The position numbers were made by a program, and so were the translations under genes. 64,000 nt of DNA from Pseudomonadota bacterium (GTDB taxonomy: Bacteria > Desulfobacterota > Binatia > Binatales > Binataceae), in NCBI GenBank assembly GCA_021324755.1, contig JAJPIL010000007.1, forward strand, positions 310,001 through 374,000. The letters are read 5' to 3'. This document shows positions 7,717-15,951 of this stretch, piece by piece (positions within the stretch are counted from its first letter, which is position 1; every line of letters begins with the position of its first letter). The notes under the pieces were generated by a model. That model did not search any database and was not told the origin of the DNA. It saw only the letters and a list, made by a program, of their open reading frames with translations.

Positions 7717-9390
7717 TTATTTAACCTGCGGACTTGCGCCGTTTGTGCCAAATCGCTTCGCTATTTCGCGCAGCACAACCTTCTGAATCTTGCCGCTTGC
7801 CGTCTTCGGAAGGCTTTCCACTACCTCGAGGCGCTCGGGCCAGTAGTTGCGCGCAAGACCCTTCTCTTTGAGGAAGTTAAGAAGCTCTTCGAGGGTAAGC
7901 GAGGTCCCCTGGCGCAGCACGACGAAGGCGCAAGCTCGCTCGCCTAACCTCGCGTCTGGCATCCCAACCACGGCGACTTCGAGCACGGACGGATGCTGGT
8001 ATATGAGCTGTTCGACCTCTACCACAGGAACGTTTTCGCCGCCACGAATGATGATATCTTTGACCCGACCGGTGATTCGAACGTAGCCGTCGGAATCGAT
8101 ACGCGCCAGATCGCCCGTGTCGAACCAGCCGTCGGCGTCGACGCCGTACCATTGAGGCCGTTTCAGGTAGCCCACGAAATTCGATGCACCCCGAACTTTA
8201 AGTCTTCCCTCCACGTTCGGCGCAAGCCAGCGCCCGTGCTCGTCGGTCACGCAGATCTCCATCCCGTCGATCGGACACCCGTCGGTCTCGAAAGCTTTTT
8301 CGTCCGGATCGTCCGCAAGAGTCGTAGTAACAGCGCCGTTTTCCGTCATCCCCCAAGCCGATATGATCCGTGCGTCCAACGCCTGCGTGGCCCGCCGTAC
8401 AAGAGCGCGCGGAATAGGCGCGCCCGCCGAAACGAACACCCGAAGACTGCAAGGCGGCCGGCCACGGCGCACAGCCTCGTCCGTTAGATCGCTTAGAAAA
8501 GGCGTGGCCCCCATCGTGAAAGTCACGCGCTCGGCTTCGATGATCTCGAAAGCTTGACGGGGATCCCAAATGTCCTGAAAGACGGTTTTGCATCCGAGAT
8601 GGAACGGCATCATCATGCCGTATAAAAACCCGGTCTGATGGGCAATCGGCGAGGACATCAGCACTGCGTCGTTCCCGCCCAGGCTGAAACGCCGCGCCAT
8701 TGGGATGATAGCGCTAAACAGAGTGTTGGAGGTGTGCATCACTCCTTTCGGCTCGCCCGTCGTTCCCGAAGTGTACATCAGCTGAATTACGTCGTCGGCC
8801 GAAAGTGTGCGTGCTGTGAAATACCCGCTCGGCTCGCTCCGCTCGAGGGCTTTGCCCCTAGCAAGTAGCCGCTCGAACGACAACTCACCCTCGCCACCAA
8901 CTACCACCACATGTTCTAAAGCGGGCAATCGCGCGCGCAGCGCCTGGGCCATTGCGGGATAATCAAAGTTTCTAAAGCGGTGCGGGACAACAAAAATCCT
9001 CGATTCTGCGAGCTTGAGCATAAACTCGAGCTCGCGCTCACGAAAGATCGGCATGAGCGGATTGCTTATCGCACCAAGCCGCAAAAGCGCAAGATGGAGT
9101 ACTGCGAACTCCCACCAGTTTGGCGACTGATAAGAGACGATCTCACCGGCCTCCACGCCAAGCTCGGCTAGGCTGCGCGCCATCGCTGCGCTCAGCCTAG
9201 CTAGCTCACCGTAAGTGATAACGTGGGGATGAGAACTTCTGGAGGAGTAATTTACGACCGCCACCCGCTCGGGCGCCTCTTTTGCCCATCGGTCCACGTC
9301 ATCGAGCAACAACCGGTCTCGCCAAAAGCCGGCAGCCTTCATCGCTTGTATTCGCTCGACCGGCAAAATTGGATCTGCAACTTTGGCCAC
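7717..9390 (-). CDS. Acyl-CoA synthetase (AMP-forming), cyclohexanecarboxylate/medium-chain type
   Basis: A 557-aa ANL-superfamily ligase that activates a carboxylic acid with ATP and CoA. Motifs in order: MYTSGTTGEPKGVMHT (P-loop A3), SAWGMTENG (A5), DGWFDTGDLARID (A7), GRVKDIIIRGGENV (A8) and the C-terminal PKTASGKIQK with the catalytic lysine (A10). The N-terminal SPNWWEFAVLHLALLRLG and PLMPIFRERELEFML segments resemble cyclohexane-1-carboxylate or short/medium-chain fatty acid CoA ligases; the substrate is inferred. The start is GTG 9390 with an AAGGGGG site 7-14 nt upstream. A TTG 30 nt earlier lacks one. Same strand as, but 130 bp upstream of, the methanethiol oxidase. Confidence 0.93.
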   Translation of the reverse strand: MAKVADPILPVERIQAMKAAGFWRDRLLLDDVDRWAKEAPERVAVVNYSSRSSHPHVITYGELARLSAAMARSLAELGVEAGEIVSYQSPNWWEFAVLHLALLRLGAISNPLMPIFRERELEFMLKLAESRIFVVPHRFRNFDYPAMAQALRARLPALEHVVVVGGEGELSFERLLARGKALERSEPSGYFTARTLSADDVIQLMYTSGTTGEPKGVMHTSNTLFSAIIPMARRFSLGGNDAVLMSSPIAHQTGFLYGMMMPFHLGCKTVFQDIWDPRQAFEIIEAERVTFTMGATPFLSDLTDEAVRRGRPPCSLRVFVSAGAPIPRALVRRATQALDARIISAWGMTENGAVTTTLADDPDEKAFETDGCPIDGMEICVTDEHGRWLAPNVEGRLKVRGASNFVGYLKRPQWYGVDADGWFDTGDLARIDSDGYVRITGRVKDIIIRGGENVPVVEVEQLIYQHPSVLEVAVVGMPDARLGERACAFVVLRQGTSLTLEELLNFLKEKGLARNYWPERLEVVESLPKTASGKIQKVVLREIAKRFGTNGASPQVK

Positions 9391-9540
9391 GGCGCCTTCC
9401 CCCTTTCGACTTGGACACAAAACTCAATTCACGCACCCGCGTCAACGAATCAAAACTACCGTCAAGCTACTCTGGTGAACGATTGGCGGTTACGTACTAC
9501 GAGCTTCTAGCGATTACGGCAGAACTGCTAACTACGACAC

Positions 9541-10425
9541 CTATGGAAAGAAAGGGTAATAGCCCGGGTAGAAACCCGGCATGAACCCAGCTCCACCGCC
9601 ACCGATGAAGCTCAACCCGATCATGCCCCCGATCGCCAAAAGCGGCAAGGCATAACTTAACCAGGACGAAGAAGAGGATGACGAGGATTGGCTCTGGTAT
9701 GCGCTCGCGCTTCCAACGGGGACGGGAGGATTGGGATTGAGCGGATAGGCTGAATTGGCTACTGACTGTGCAGTACTAGAAGTCAAGCTTTGCGCCATGT
9801 TCTGTTCTTGGTTTCCCGTACTATGACCGAGTCGCAAGAGCTGGGGACGCACTTTTATTTCGTTAATGATGAGAATGTCCGGCTTGCCAAGAAGCTTGCG
9901 CACCTTTGCCTCGGCGTCAGCTTTACCGAATGGCGAGGCAACGAAACCATACAGCACGACCTCTCGCTGACCCGTCACGTCGCGCCTAACTTCAGCTTGA
10001 ACCAAAGGAAGACGATGATGTTGAAGGTAATTCGTAATCTCCTGGCTTTGCTGGTCCAAAGTTCCGCTTATCACCGGCAACCGGTCTGTGCCAGAAGATG
10101 TACGAGTCGAGGATAGACCTTGCGAGGAGAAGTTTTCGCTTTCCAAAGCGGCGCCACTCGAGTTTTGCCCGAAGCCGCCACCCGTTCCGCTAGCGGACCC
10201 CAAGCCCCCAGCCGGAGCGCCGTAATAAGGCGACACGCCAGAGGCTGGCATCGTCGCACACGATTGCTCTAGCGGCGCTAATCCCGCGATCAAGAGGGTA
10301 ACAAAAAGCGCCTTTCTGGAGCGAACAATAGATAACATCGCCGCGTTACACACTTCCGCTAACCCTCGCTGCTGCTTGGCGACGACTTTGGAGGGAAACC
10401 GATCACCCCAAAGCGCCTGTCTCAA
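9541..10425 (-). CDS. Exported BON-like-domain protein, predicted lipoprotein
   Basis: A 294-aa protein using a TTG start (10425) with a perfect GGAGG at 10434-10438, 8 nt upstream. A long n-region leads to a hydrophobic signal (about 38-52) and Cys56, a possible lipidation site (E-Q-S-C). A Gly/Ser-rich linker follows. A BON-like domain lies at about 120-210 (strand VVLYGFVASPFGKADAEAK then IINEIKV). After a serine run comes a hydrophobic segment (about 255-275). The C-terminus is rich in Gly, Pro and aromatic residues (GFMPGFYPGYYPFFP). BON domains bind membranes or partner proteins at the cell envelope. An alternative start at ATG 10338 would give a conventional signal length but has no ribosome-binding site. 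Confidence 0.78.
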   Translation of the reverse strand: MRQALWGDRFPSKVVAKQQRGLAEVCNAAMLSIVRSRKALFVTLLIAGLAPLEQSCATMPASGVSPYYGAPAGGLGSASGTGGGFGQNSSGAALESENFSSQGLSSTRTSSGTDRLPVISGTLDQQSQEITNYLQHHRLPLVQAEVRRDVTGQREVVLYGFVASPFGKADAEAKVRKLLGKPDILIINEIKVRPQLLRLGHSTGNQEQNMAQSLTSSTAQSVANSAYPLNPNPPVPVGSASAYQSQSSSSSSSSWLSYALPLLAIGGMIGLSFIGGGGAGFMPGFYPGYYPFFP

Positions 10426-10924
10426 TAAAATTGCCTCCTAGACAAGCTCGAATGAGCGCCGCCAAAGCGATCCGTTACGCGACTTAAAGCTCATCCATCC
10501 ACGTACCTAATATACCTGGCAAAAGCCCAAGACCATAGTATCGCGAACCCACGGAATAGTTACACCGGTTGCGACCAAAAGCCTTTTCTACGACGAAAGC
10601 CCAGCGAGTCACCAACGCTGACTCAACTCGCGTCGCGCCGGGGCGTCCTACGAAGTTTGCACTGCGACATCCAAGCCGTGGCAGCGTCGCGTCAACCAAG
10701 CCGATCGCAGGCCAGCTAGGTACGTTGTGGGCTGTGCGCGCGCTCAGCGCCGACTACATGCACCTGACGAATCAATAGATACGGACTTGCAGTGCGGCTC
10801 GGTCTATGAAAAACTTAGTTTGAACACAGACTGTTTGAGTTAGTACGTTTTGCGAGCGAAGTTTCGGTTAGCGTTGAAAGCGGCGGTACATACCCAGAAC
10901 GCCTGTGTCAGAGCCGAACGTGGA
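10426..10924. other. Gap of about 500 bp between divergent genes
   Basis: This is the divergent region between the BON protein (minus) and the MarR operon (plus), so promoters for both are expected. A minus-strand reading frame (about 10484-10699) is open but has no good start and no recognisable content. No repeats or RNA genes are seen. Confidence 0.45.
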
Positions 10925-11392
10925 ATGGATGTTGTGCGCGCACTTGCCGAGGCTTATTTCGCCTTTATGCGGGCTAGCGAGCAACACATTCGCATGCTCG
11001 GGCTCACGGCACCGCAGTTCGACGTAATTGCCACGCTCGGCAATACCGAAGGCATGTCGTGCAAAGAGCTGGCGAGCAGAACGCTGGTAACCAAGGGAAC
11101 GTTAACCGGCGTGCTCGACCGCTTGGAGCGCCGAGGGTTGATTGCTCGCGATATCCATCCCGGCGACCGGCGGCGTATTCACGTGCGACTTACCGAGAAG
11201 GGCCAGACCGTGTTCGCAAAGGTCTTCCCCGCTCACATGGCCTTTCTTAAACCGTACCTGAAGCGCGCACTTGCTTGCGTCGATACCGCCGCCCTTAAAT
11301 CCGCACTTCGGAGCTTCGCTGCTGCCTTTCGCGCCGAAGTTACGAAAGCGCACTTACCAAAAAAGCAGGCGACAAACCGAAAAGGGAGGTGA
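10925..11392 (+). CDS. MarR-family transcriptional regulator
   Basis: A 155-aa winged-helix regulator. An N-terminal dimerisation helix is followed by LGLTAPQFDVIATLG. The helix-turn-helix SCKELASRTLVTKGTLTGVLDRLERRGL comes next, then the wing RDIHPGDRRRIHVRLTEKG, and C-terminal dimer helices. MarR proteins usually repress their own operon and a neighbour and respond to phenolic or oxidative ligands. The stop at 11390-11392 overlaps the ribosome-binding region of the DoxX gene, so the two are one operon. The reading frame is open up to TTG 10850, and the ATG at 10925 is chosen because it gives a normal-length N-terminus. Neither has a strong Shine-Dalgarno. Confidence 0.9.
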   Translation: MDVVRALAEAYFAFMRASEQHIRMLGLTAPQFDVIATLGNTEGMSCKELASRTLVTKGTLTGVLDRLERRGLIARDIHPGDRRRIHVRLTEKGQTVFAKVFPAHMAFLKPYLKRALACVDTAALKSALRSFAAAFRAEVTKAHLPKKQATNRKGR

Positions 11393-11397
11393 GTTGG

Positions 11398-11871
11398 ATG
11401 AAAGCGTTGTTCAAAACTGAAGCTGGATGGAGCGGTCTGGTTTTGCGACTTTTGCTGGGGATAGTAATGTTTCCCCATGGAGCCCAAAAGGTACTGGGGT
11501 GGTTCGGCGGCTACGGTTTTTCGGCGTCGCTCAATTTTTTCACCAACACTTTGCACGTTCCTGCGCCATTGGCAATTTTGGTGTTCGCGCTCGAATTTTT
11601 CGGTTCGCTCGCGCTTATAATCGGTTTTCTTACGCGGCTTGTGGCGCTCGGGCTTCTGATCGAGATGATCGTCGCTATCGCGATGATACACGGCCATTAC
11701 GGTTTTTTCATGAATTGGTTTGGCAAGCAGGCAGGCGAAGGCTTTGAGTACCACCTTTTGGTGATCGCCATTTGCTTGGCTCTGCTGATCGGCGGCGCGG
11801 GCAACCTATCGGTCGATCAAGTCCTAACCGAAAGCATGACGGAACCGACACCTGCTGTGGCGAAAAGTTGA
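11398..11871 (+). CDS. DoxX-family membrane protein
   Basis: A 157-aa protein with four predicted transmembrane helices and the family signature FPHGAQKVLGWFGGYG near the end of helix 1. DoxX proteins are small quinone- or thiol-redox-linked membrane proteins, often under MarR-type control. The start is ATG 11398 with GGGAGG at 11384-11389 (8 nt). The GTG at 11389 overlaps that site and is rejected. It follows the regulator with 5 nt between the stop and this start. A pirin gene lies 233 bp downstream. Confidence 0.92.
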   Translation: MKALFKTEAGWSGLVLRLLLGIVMFPHGAQKVLGWFGGYGFSASLNFFTNTLHVPAPLAILVFALEFFGSLALIIGFLTRLVALGLLIEMIVAIAMIHGHYGFFMNWFGKQAGEGFEYHLLVIAICLALLIGGAGNLSVDQVLTESMTEPTPAVAKS

Positions 11872-12104
11872 GCCATTTGGCTTGAGGTAGGATTCACAAT
11901 GTGGACCCAAGTATGGGCGCCTTCGTATTTGATTTCGACGTCACGCGATTTATAGGCACTTTTTGCGCCCCGACAGGTACAACCGTATTTCGGCGGTTTC
12001 GTGAGCGCCAACCATCGTATGCAACGGCTTGGGTCGATTACGTTCAAACAGCTTTTGTCGCTTATTAGGCTTGACGCCGTCAATTTCAGAGGTTGCAAGC
12101 GCCC

Positions 12105-12845
12105 ATGGAAAGAGCAAGAGATTTGTTGAATGCAAAATCGAGAGTAGAAATAAGACGCGCAAACGAGCGCTTCGTCACGCAAACCGACTGGCTGCTTTCG
12201 TACCACAGCTTCAGCTTCGGCCCACATTATGACTTGAACAACACCCGTCACGGTCTTCTCGTGGTAAACAACGAAGACATCGTGAAGCCTATGCGCGGCT
12301 TTGCCACCCATGCGCATCGCGACATGGAGATCGTAACCTGGGTGCTCGAAGGCGAGCTCGAACATCGTGACTCAACCGGGCGATGTGGCGTGATCTACCC
12401 AGGTCTCGTTCAGCGGATGAGCGCTGGCCGAGGCATAAGCCACTCGGAGATGAATCCCAGCGATCGAGATCCCGTTCATTTCGTCCAGATGTGGATTCTC
12501 CCCGACCGGAAGGGCATCGAACCGAACTACGAGCAATGCGATGTTAGCTCGGAGCTTAAGCAGGGCAGACTTATCCCTGTCGCCTCTGGCAAGAAAGGGC
12601 GCGGGGCAATTTCGCTTGCCCAGCGGGGCGCGACGTTATGGGTGGGGCGGCTTGCGCCCAACAGTAGCGTAACGATTCCCGAGGCGCCGTTCGTTCATCT
12701 TTTCGTTGCCGCAGGGACCATCCAACTGGACGGGCGGTTTAGCTTATTGGCAGGCGACGCAGCGCGACTTACAAGTGCAGAGAGCTTGTCGGCTAGAACT
12801 GGTGAGCAGGGTGCCGAGATTCTCGTATGGGAGATGCACCCTTGA
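12105..12845 (+). CDS. Pirin-family bicupin protein
   Basis: A 246-aa pirin. The N-terminal cupin holds the metal ligands in GFATHAHRDMEIVTWVL and LEHRDSTG, and the second motif RMSAGRGISHSEMN supplies the last His/Glu. The conserved opening IRRANERFVTQTDWLLSYHSFSFG is present. It carries about 17 extra residues before that point compared with typical pirins. Bacterial pirins such as YhhW act as quercetin 2,3-dioxygenases or redox sensors; the role here is not determined. The ATG 12105 start is weakly supported (AGAGG 13 nt upstream). It converges with the rhodanese gene, leaving only 19 bp between the stops. Confidence 0.92.
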   Translation: MERARDLLNAKSRVEIRRANERFVTQTDWLLSYHSFSFGPHYDLNNTRHGLLVVNNEDIVKPMRGFATHAHRDMEIVTWVLEGELEHRDSTGRCGVIYPGLVQRMSAGRGISHSEMNPSDRDPVHFVQMWILPDRKGIEPNYEQCDVSSELKQGRLIPVASGKKGRGAISLAQRGATLWVGRLAPNSSVTIPEAPFVHLFVAAGTIQLDGRFSLLAGDAARLTSAESLSARTGEQGAEILVWEMHP

Positions 12846-12864
12846 GATGCCCGATTGGGCGCGG

Positions 12865-13749
12865 TCAAGCTGATACTACTGATGTGGCCTGAGTCGGCGT
12901 CGTTGTCGGCTCAAGCGGGTAGCCGGCCTCGCGCCAAGCATTGAGGCCGCCCAGAAGCACTTTGACGTCTTTTATTCCACTCTGTTTCAAGGCGAGCGCC
13001 GCCCGGGCGCTTGATGCTTCGCCGTGTCAACTACAGTAGACGACTACCGGCTTGTCGCGCGGCAGTATTGAAAGCCATCCCGAAAGCTCGTTCGGTTCGG
13101 CTCGTAGAGCACCAATAATCTTCTCGGCCTTGGGCTTCGTGTTGACGTCCAGCACCGCCACCGTCCCAGCGTCAATCATTCGCTTGAGCTCATGTACGCT
13201 GATTCGTTCCACTTCATCAGTAGTTTGCTTTCCGTTTGGCAAGCTGTCGGCACTGGTAATCTTTTTCTGGTTAGCTAGCAAAGGTGCGGCGCATTCGATA
13301 CAGCTCGGCAGCACCGCTTCGTAACATTGAAAAAGTGTGGGATTTTCGGTGCGGCGCGCCTGGCGCACGAGCGGCTCTATTCGCTGCCATACGGCGAGCG
13401 CATCCGCACCGATCGTGGGAAGGATGTGGTTCTGGTCGATAATGCCGGTTACTATCAAATGGCCTACGCGGTCGTAGAAGCCTGCCACTCGGCGAAAGGC
13501 ACGCTCGAGCTCGCTTCCGCGCCCCATCGCTACGAAATCATCCCATGTTTGTACAGGAAGCTTGTGAAGGAGAAGCAATTGATCGTCTTGAAAGTCTCGA
13601 CTCTGCCAGATCTCGAACAAACTGCTTCCCACGGCAAATTCGCGGTCCTTGGATTCCTGCCGCAACTGATACACAACGAAAATAGTCCCCGCCACTATTG
13701 CCAAGGCCGAGACTACACTAGCCAGAGTATTTACGATCTGCCATTCCAC
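12865..13749 (-). CDS. Selenocysteine-containing membrane-anchored rhodanese (in-frame TGA read as Sec241)
   Basis: Read through the TGA at 13029-13027, this is a 294-aa protein. Residues 10-28 form a membrane anchor, and 30-165 resemble a DUF4760-type domain. A rhodanese domain spans about 183-285: VHELKRMIDAGTVAVLDVN, then PVVVYCS, Sec241, HGEASSARAALAL, and the closing KVLLGGLNAWREAGYPLE. In Cys homologues this loop reads YCSCPxEASSAR, so the TGA replaces the catalytic cysteine. Everything after the TGA is highly family-like, which excludes a random tail. A hairpin (12995-13011) follows 15 nt after the TGA. The GTG start at 13749 has GAGGGGAG upstream. Rhodaneses transfer sulfane sulfur; a Sec version could handle sulfur or selenium. 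A recent nonsense mutation is the alternative. Confidence 0.85.
12995..13029 (-). promoter_or_regulatory. Candidate bacterial SECIS of the rhodanese gene
   Basis: After the TGA (13029-13027) and a 15-nt spacer, AGCGCC (13011-13006) pairs with GGCGCU (13000-12995) around the 5-nt loop CGGGC, which contains the guanines expected in a SelB-binding apical loop. An outer GGCGA/UCGCC pair can extend the structure with an internal bulge. The loop begins 21 nt after the TGA, within the bacterial SECIS range. Confidence 0.6.
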
Positions 13750-14296
13750 GAAAAGGCGCTCCCCTCGCTTCTCTTCTTTTCGCTGCCGCCCACTAAATCT
13801 TTATAACGCTCTAGTCTCCCTGCGCTCAACTGCGACGTCAAAAGTAGCCTGAAGGGCGGTCAAAACGTTCTTATCCAAGTTTCCGCGTTGGTCTGCCCGG
13901 GGAGCAATGTGCGGCAATTTTAAAGCCCAAAGAGCAAACCGCTTGCGTTTTAAAAAAGCAAGGTGCGCTCTTGGGAGACGCGATCTGCGGTTTACTACTC
14001 GGCACCTTTTGCCACCCGTGCCGTACCAGGCAATTCGGCGTTAAGAACTTCACTAAATTTGAACGGCCGTAACTAAGCTTATAAAGGCAGATCAATGTTT
14101 CCTGAGAAGAGTGCTTCGTAGTCGGAACAAGCGTCAAGGGTCGATTTGCATTAAGCCGGTCGTTGTTGTAGTTTAAAGCGTTTCACTCTTGAATACGTTT
14201 TAAAGGGCACTCGATTCGGCTCCGAACGAAACAAAGCACCGCTATTCCCAACGAAAGAAATAAATCAACTGCTATACAATTCGAAGAGGATTTATC
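13750..14296. other. Gap of about 550 bp with a nested hairpin
   Basis: No convincing gene. At 13926-13975, CCCAAAGAGC pairs with GCTCTTGGG (one bulged A). Inside it CTTGC (13942-13946) pairs with GCAAG (13958-13962). This may be a structured RNA element or a terminator, but it lacks a U-run. The gap is the divergent promoter region of the rhodanese gene and the gene at 14297. Confidence 0.4.
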
Positions 14297-14683
14297 GTGG
14301 TCAAAGAGTTTGGCGCGACAAGCCAAGGAGCTTTCCAAAGCTACGAACCGTGGCCCGTCGGTTTTCGTATCGTCGAGGTTATTGAAGCCTGCCACGGCAA
14401 ATACCGCGTGGTCGCAACGGTGGGGACGATATCGGACGACACTAACTTTGTGGCCCTTGAAGTTTATTTCGAGGACTCCATCACCGGCCAATCCAGGGCT
14501 GGCTTTACCAGTGAGCTCGCTATTGCCGAGTTAGTCCGCATGATGGAAGACGGGATGAGCTCTTACGCGGCAAAGAATAACGCCACTTTTTCAATAATTC
14601 CAGTCGATCCGCCATTTGGCCGCGCGGAATTTGAGGCAGCCGTGGGTGCTCGAGCGATATCCCAAGATTTGCCGACCGCGTAA
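14297..14683 (+). CDS. Hypothetical 128-aa protein
   Basis: Not recognised. A small, acidic, soluble protein. It has a beta-rich core (FRIVEVIEACHGKYRVVATVGTI) followed by NFVALEVYFEDS and a helix with ELAIAELVRMMEDGM. No signal peptide, metal motif or membrane segment is seen. It is supported as a gene by the GAGGA at 14286-14290, placed 6 nt before the GTG start, and by normal amino-acid composition. It stands alone. Confidence 0.6.
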   Translation: MVKEFGATSQGAFQSYEPWPVGFRIVEVIEACHGKYRVVATVGTISDDTNFVALEVYFEDSITGQSRAGFTSELAIAELVRMMEDGMSSYAAKNNATFSIIPVDPPFGRAEFEAAVGARAISQDLPTA

Positions 14684-14796
14684 GGATTTCGACGCAGTGC
14701 GTCAGCTGGAGTCGACCCGGTTCCCGCAGCCATCACACTGCCGCCCCGGACTGGGTGAAGGAAACGCGCCAACAACCGCCACCCAGCGTGCGAAAT

Positions 14797-15411
14797 TTAG
14801 GCAATGCTAGATGGTGAAGTTGGGCGCGCACCTAATGAACTGATCGTGCGTCGCAAATCAGCAAGCCCGTTCACCACCTGTTCAAGCTTAAGCCCAATTA
14901 GGTCCAGCCCGTGACGGTTGTCTACCTTGAAACGTTCCAGGCGGGCTTCTATACCAGCCAGATGCGTCGCTATTTTATCGGCTGCCGGAGCCTGAGCGGG
15001 CCGCTGCGCCACCTCAACTGCGTTTGCCACAAGCGACAAACTTGTCGCCAAACGGCTTGCGCTATCGTTAAGCGTGGCCAACGCCGCCTGAAGTTTTTCG
15101 CCCGCGCTTGCCACGTCGGAAGCAATACGGGCAAGCGTCGCGAGCCGTTCTCTTATTTCGCGTTCCACGCTCTCGCTCAAGGCCGCCTGCGCAGACGTGT
15201 TCTGCGTCGTCGGTTCGATCTCGCTTGAAACCGGTTTCTTCAGCGTGCCCGTCGGCTTCCCTTTCTGCTTGGTTGCCGACGCTGCTTTTGCATTTTGCTT
15301 CGAAGAAGCTTGGACAGACTTAACCGTTTTCGCCCCGCGTTTAACTGTTGCAGACGATTTACCAAGATCAGCGTTCGTACTCACCCGCGATAACCGCTGT
15401 TTTGTAGCCAC
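14797..15411 (-). CDS. Lys/Ala-rich protein with a C-terminal coiled coil (histone H1-like or phasin-like)
   Basis: A 204-aa protein. The first 75 residues are a low-complexity Lys/Ala/Ser/Thr tail like those of histone H1-like or polyhydroxyalkanoate-associated proteins. Residues from about 85 onward form amphipathic helices (REIRERLATLARIASDVAS, then LQAALATLNDSASRLATSL and LEQVVNGLADLRRTI) suited to a coiled-coil oligomer. DNA binding or granule association is an inference. The start is GTG 15411 with GGGAGG placed 10 nt upstream. An earlier in-frame start at 15480 has no site. Its tail is codon-normal, so it does not look like a spurious frame. Confidence 0.7.
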   Translation of the reverse strand: MATKQRLSRVSTNADLGKSSATVKRGAKTVKSVQASSKQNAKAASATKQKGKPTGTLKKPVSSEIEPTTQNTSAQAALSESVEREIRERLATLARIASDVASAGEKLQAALATLNDSASRLATSLSLVANAVEVAQRPAQAPAADKIATHLAGIEARLERFKVDNRHGLDLIGLKLEQVVNGLADLRRTISSLGARPTSPSSIA

Positions 15412-15951
15412 GTCTTGAAAACCTCCCAGTTTTAACCTTGCCGCTTCAGTGATAGGCCCGAACAGCAGACCCGGCAACAAAATGAATACGGACTAAGGAT
15501 TCACGCGGGCCCAAGGCCTAACGTTTTAGCTCACGAATTTTCGTCTACCTGAATTGTTTCCATTCAGATGGCATAGTCACGAGCGCAAATGGATCAAAGG
15601 CGCGCTATCCCGAACTATAATAAAATGCTTCCTGCCGCGATACCTCGTTCTTGAAAGCGGCAGAGCCTGGTGGCGCCACCTAACCTACACACATTTAGGT
15701 AAACGATTAATGCGAGCCCGTCAAAGGTTGAGCCTAAGGATAAGCGTTTGTCACAACTTCTGGTCGGCGAGAGGTTACGCAGCTTCACGTGGCATCGCAC
15801 TGTTACGTCAAGGGAGAGCGCTACCACATTAACTGCCCCCTGCAACGGCTACGGTGGAAAACGGCGGACGAGAATGAGCTAACGAACTACAGTACCAGGA
15901 AAGAATGCTATAAAGCCGTTACGGCGCCAACACAAACAGAGTGAAAACTGC
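15412..15951. other. Gap of about 540 bp between divergent genes
   Basis: Short frames are open on both strands, but none has family-like content or a good start. The region should hold promoters for the flanking divergent genes. I see no repeats, tRNA or riboswitch. Confidence 0.4.

Noticed and set aside
10484-10699. Minus-strand 71-aa frame ahead of the BON gene
   Set aside because: Only a TTG start without ribosome-binding site and no recognisable domain.
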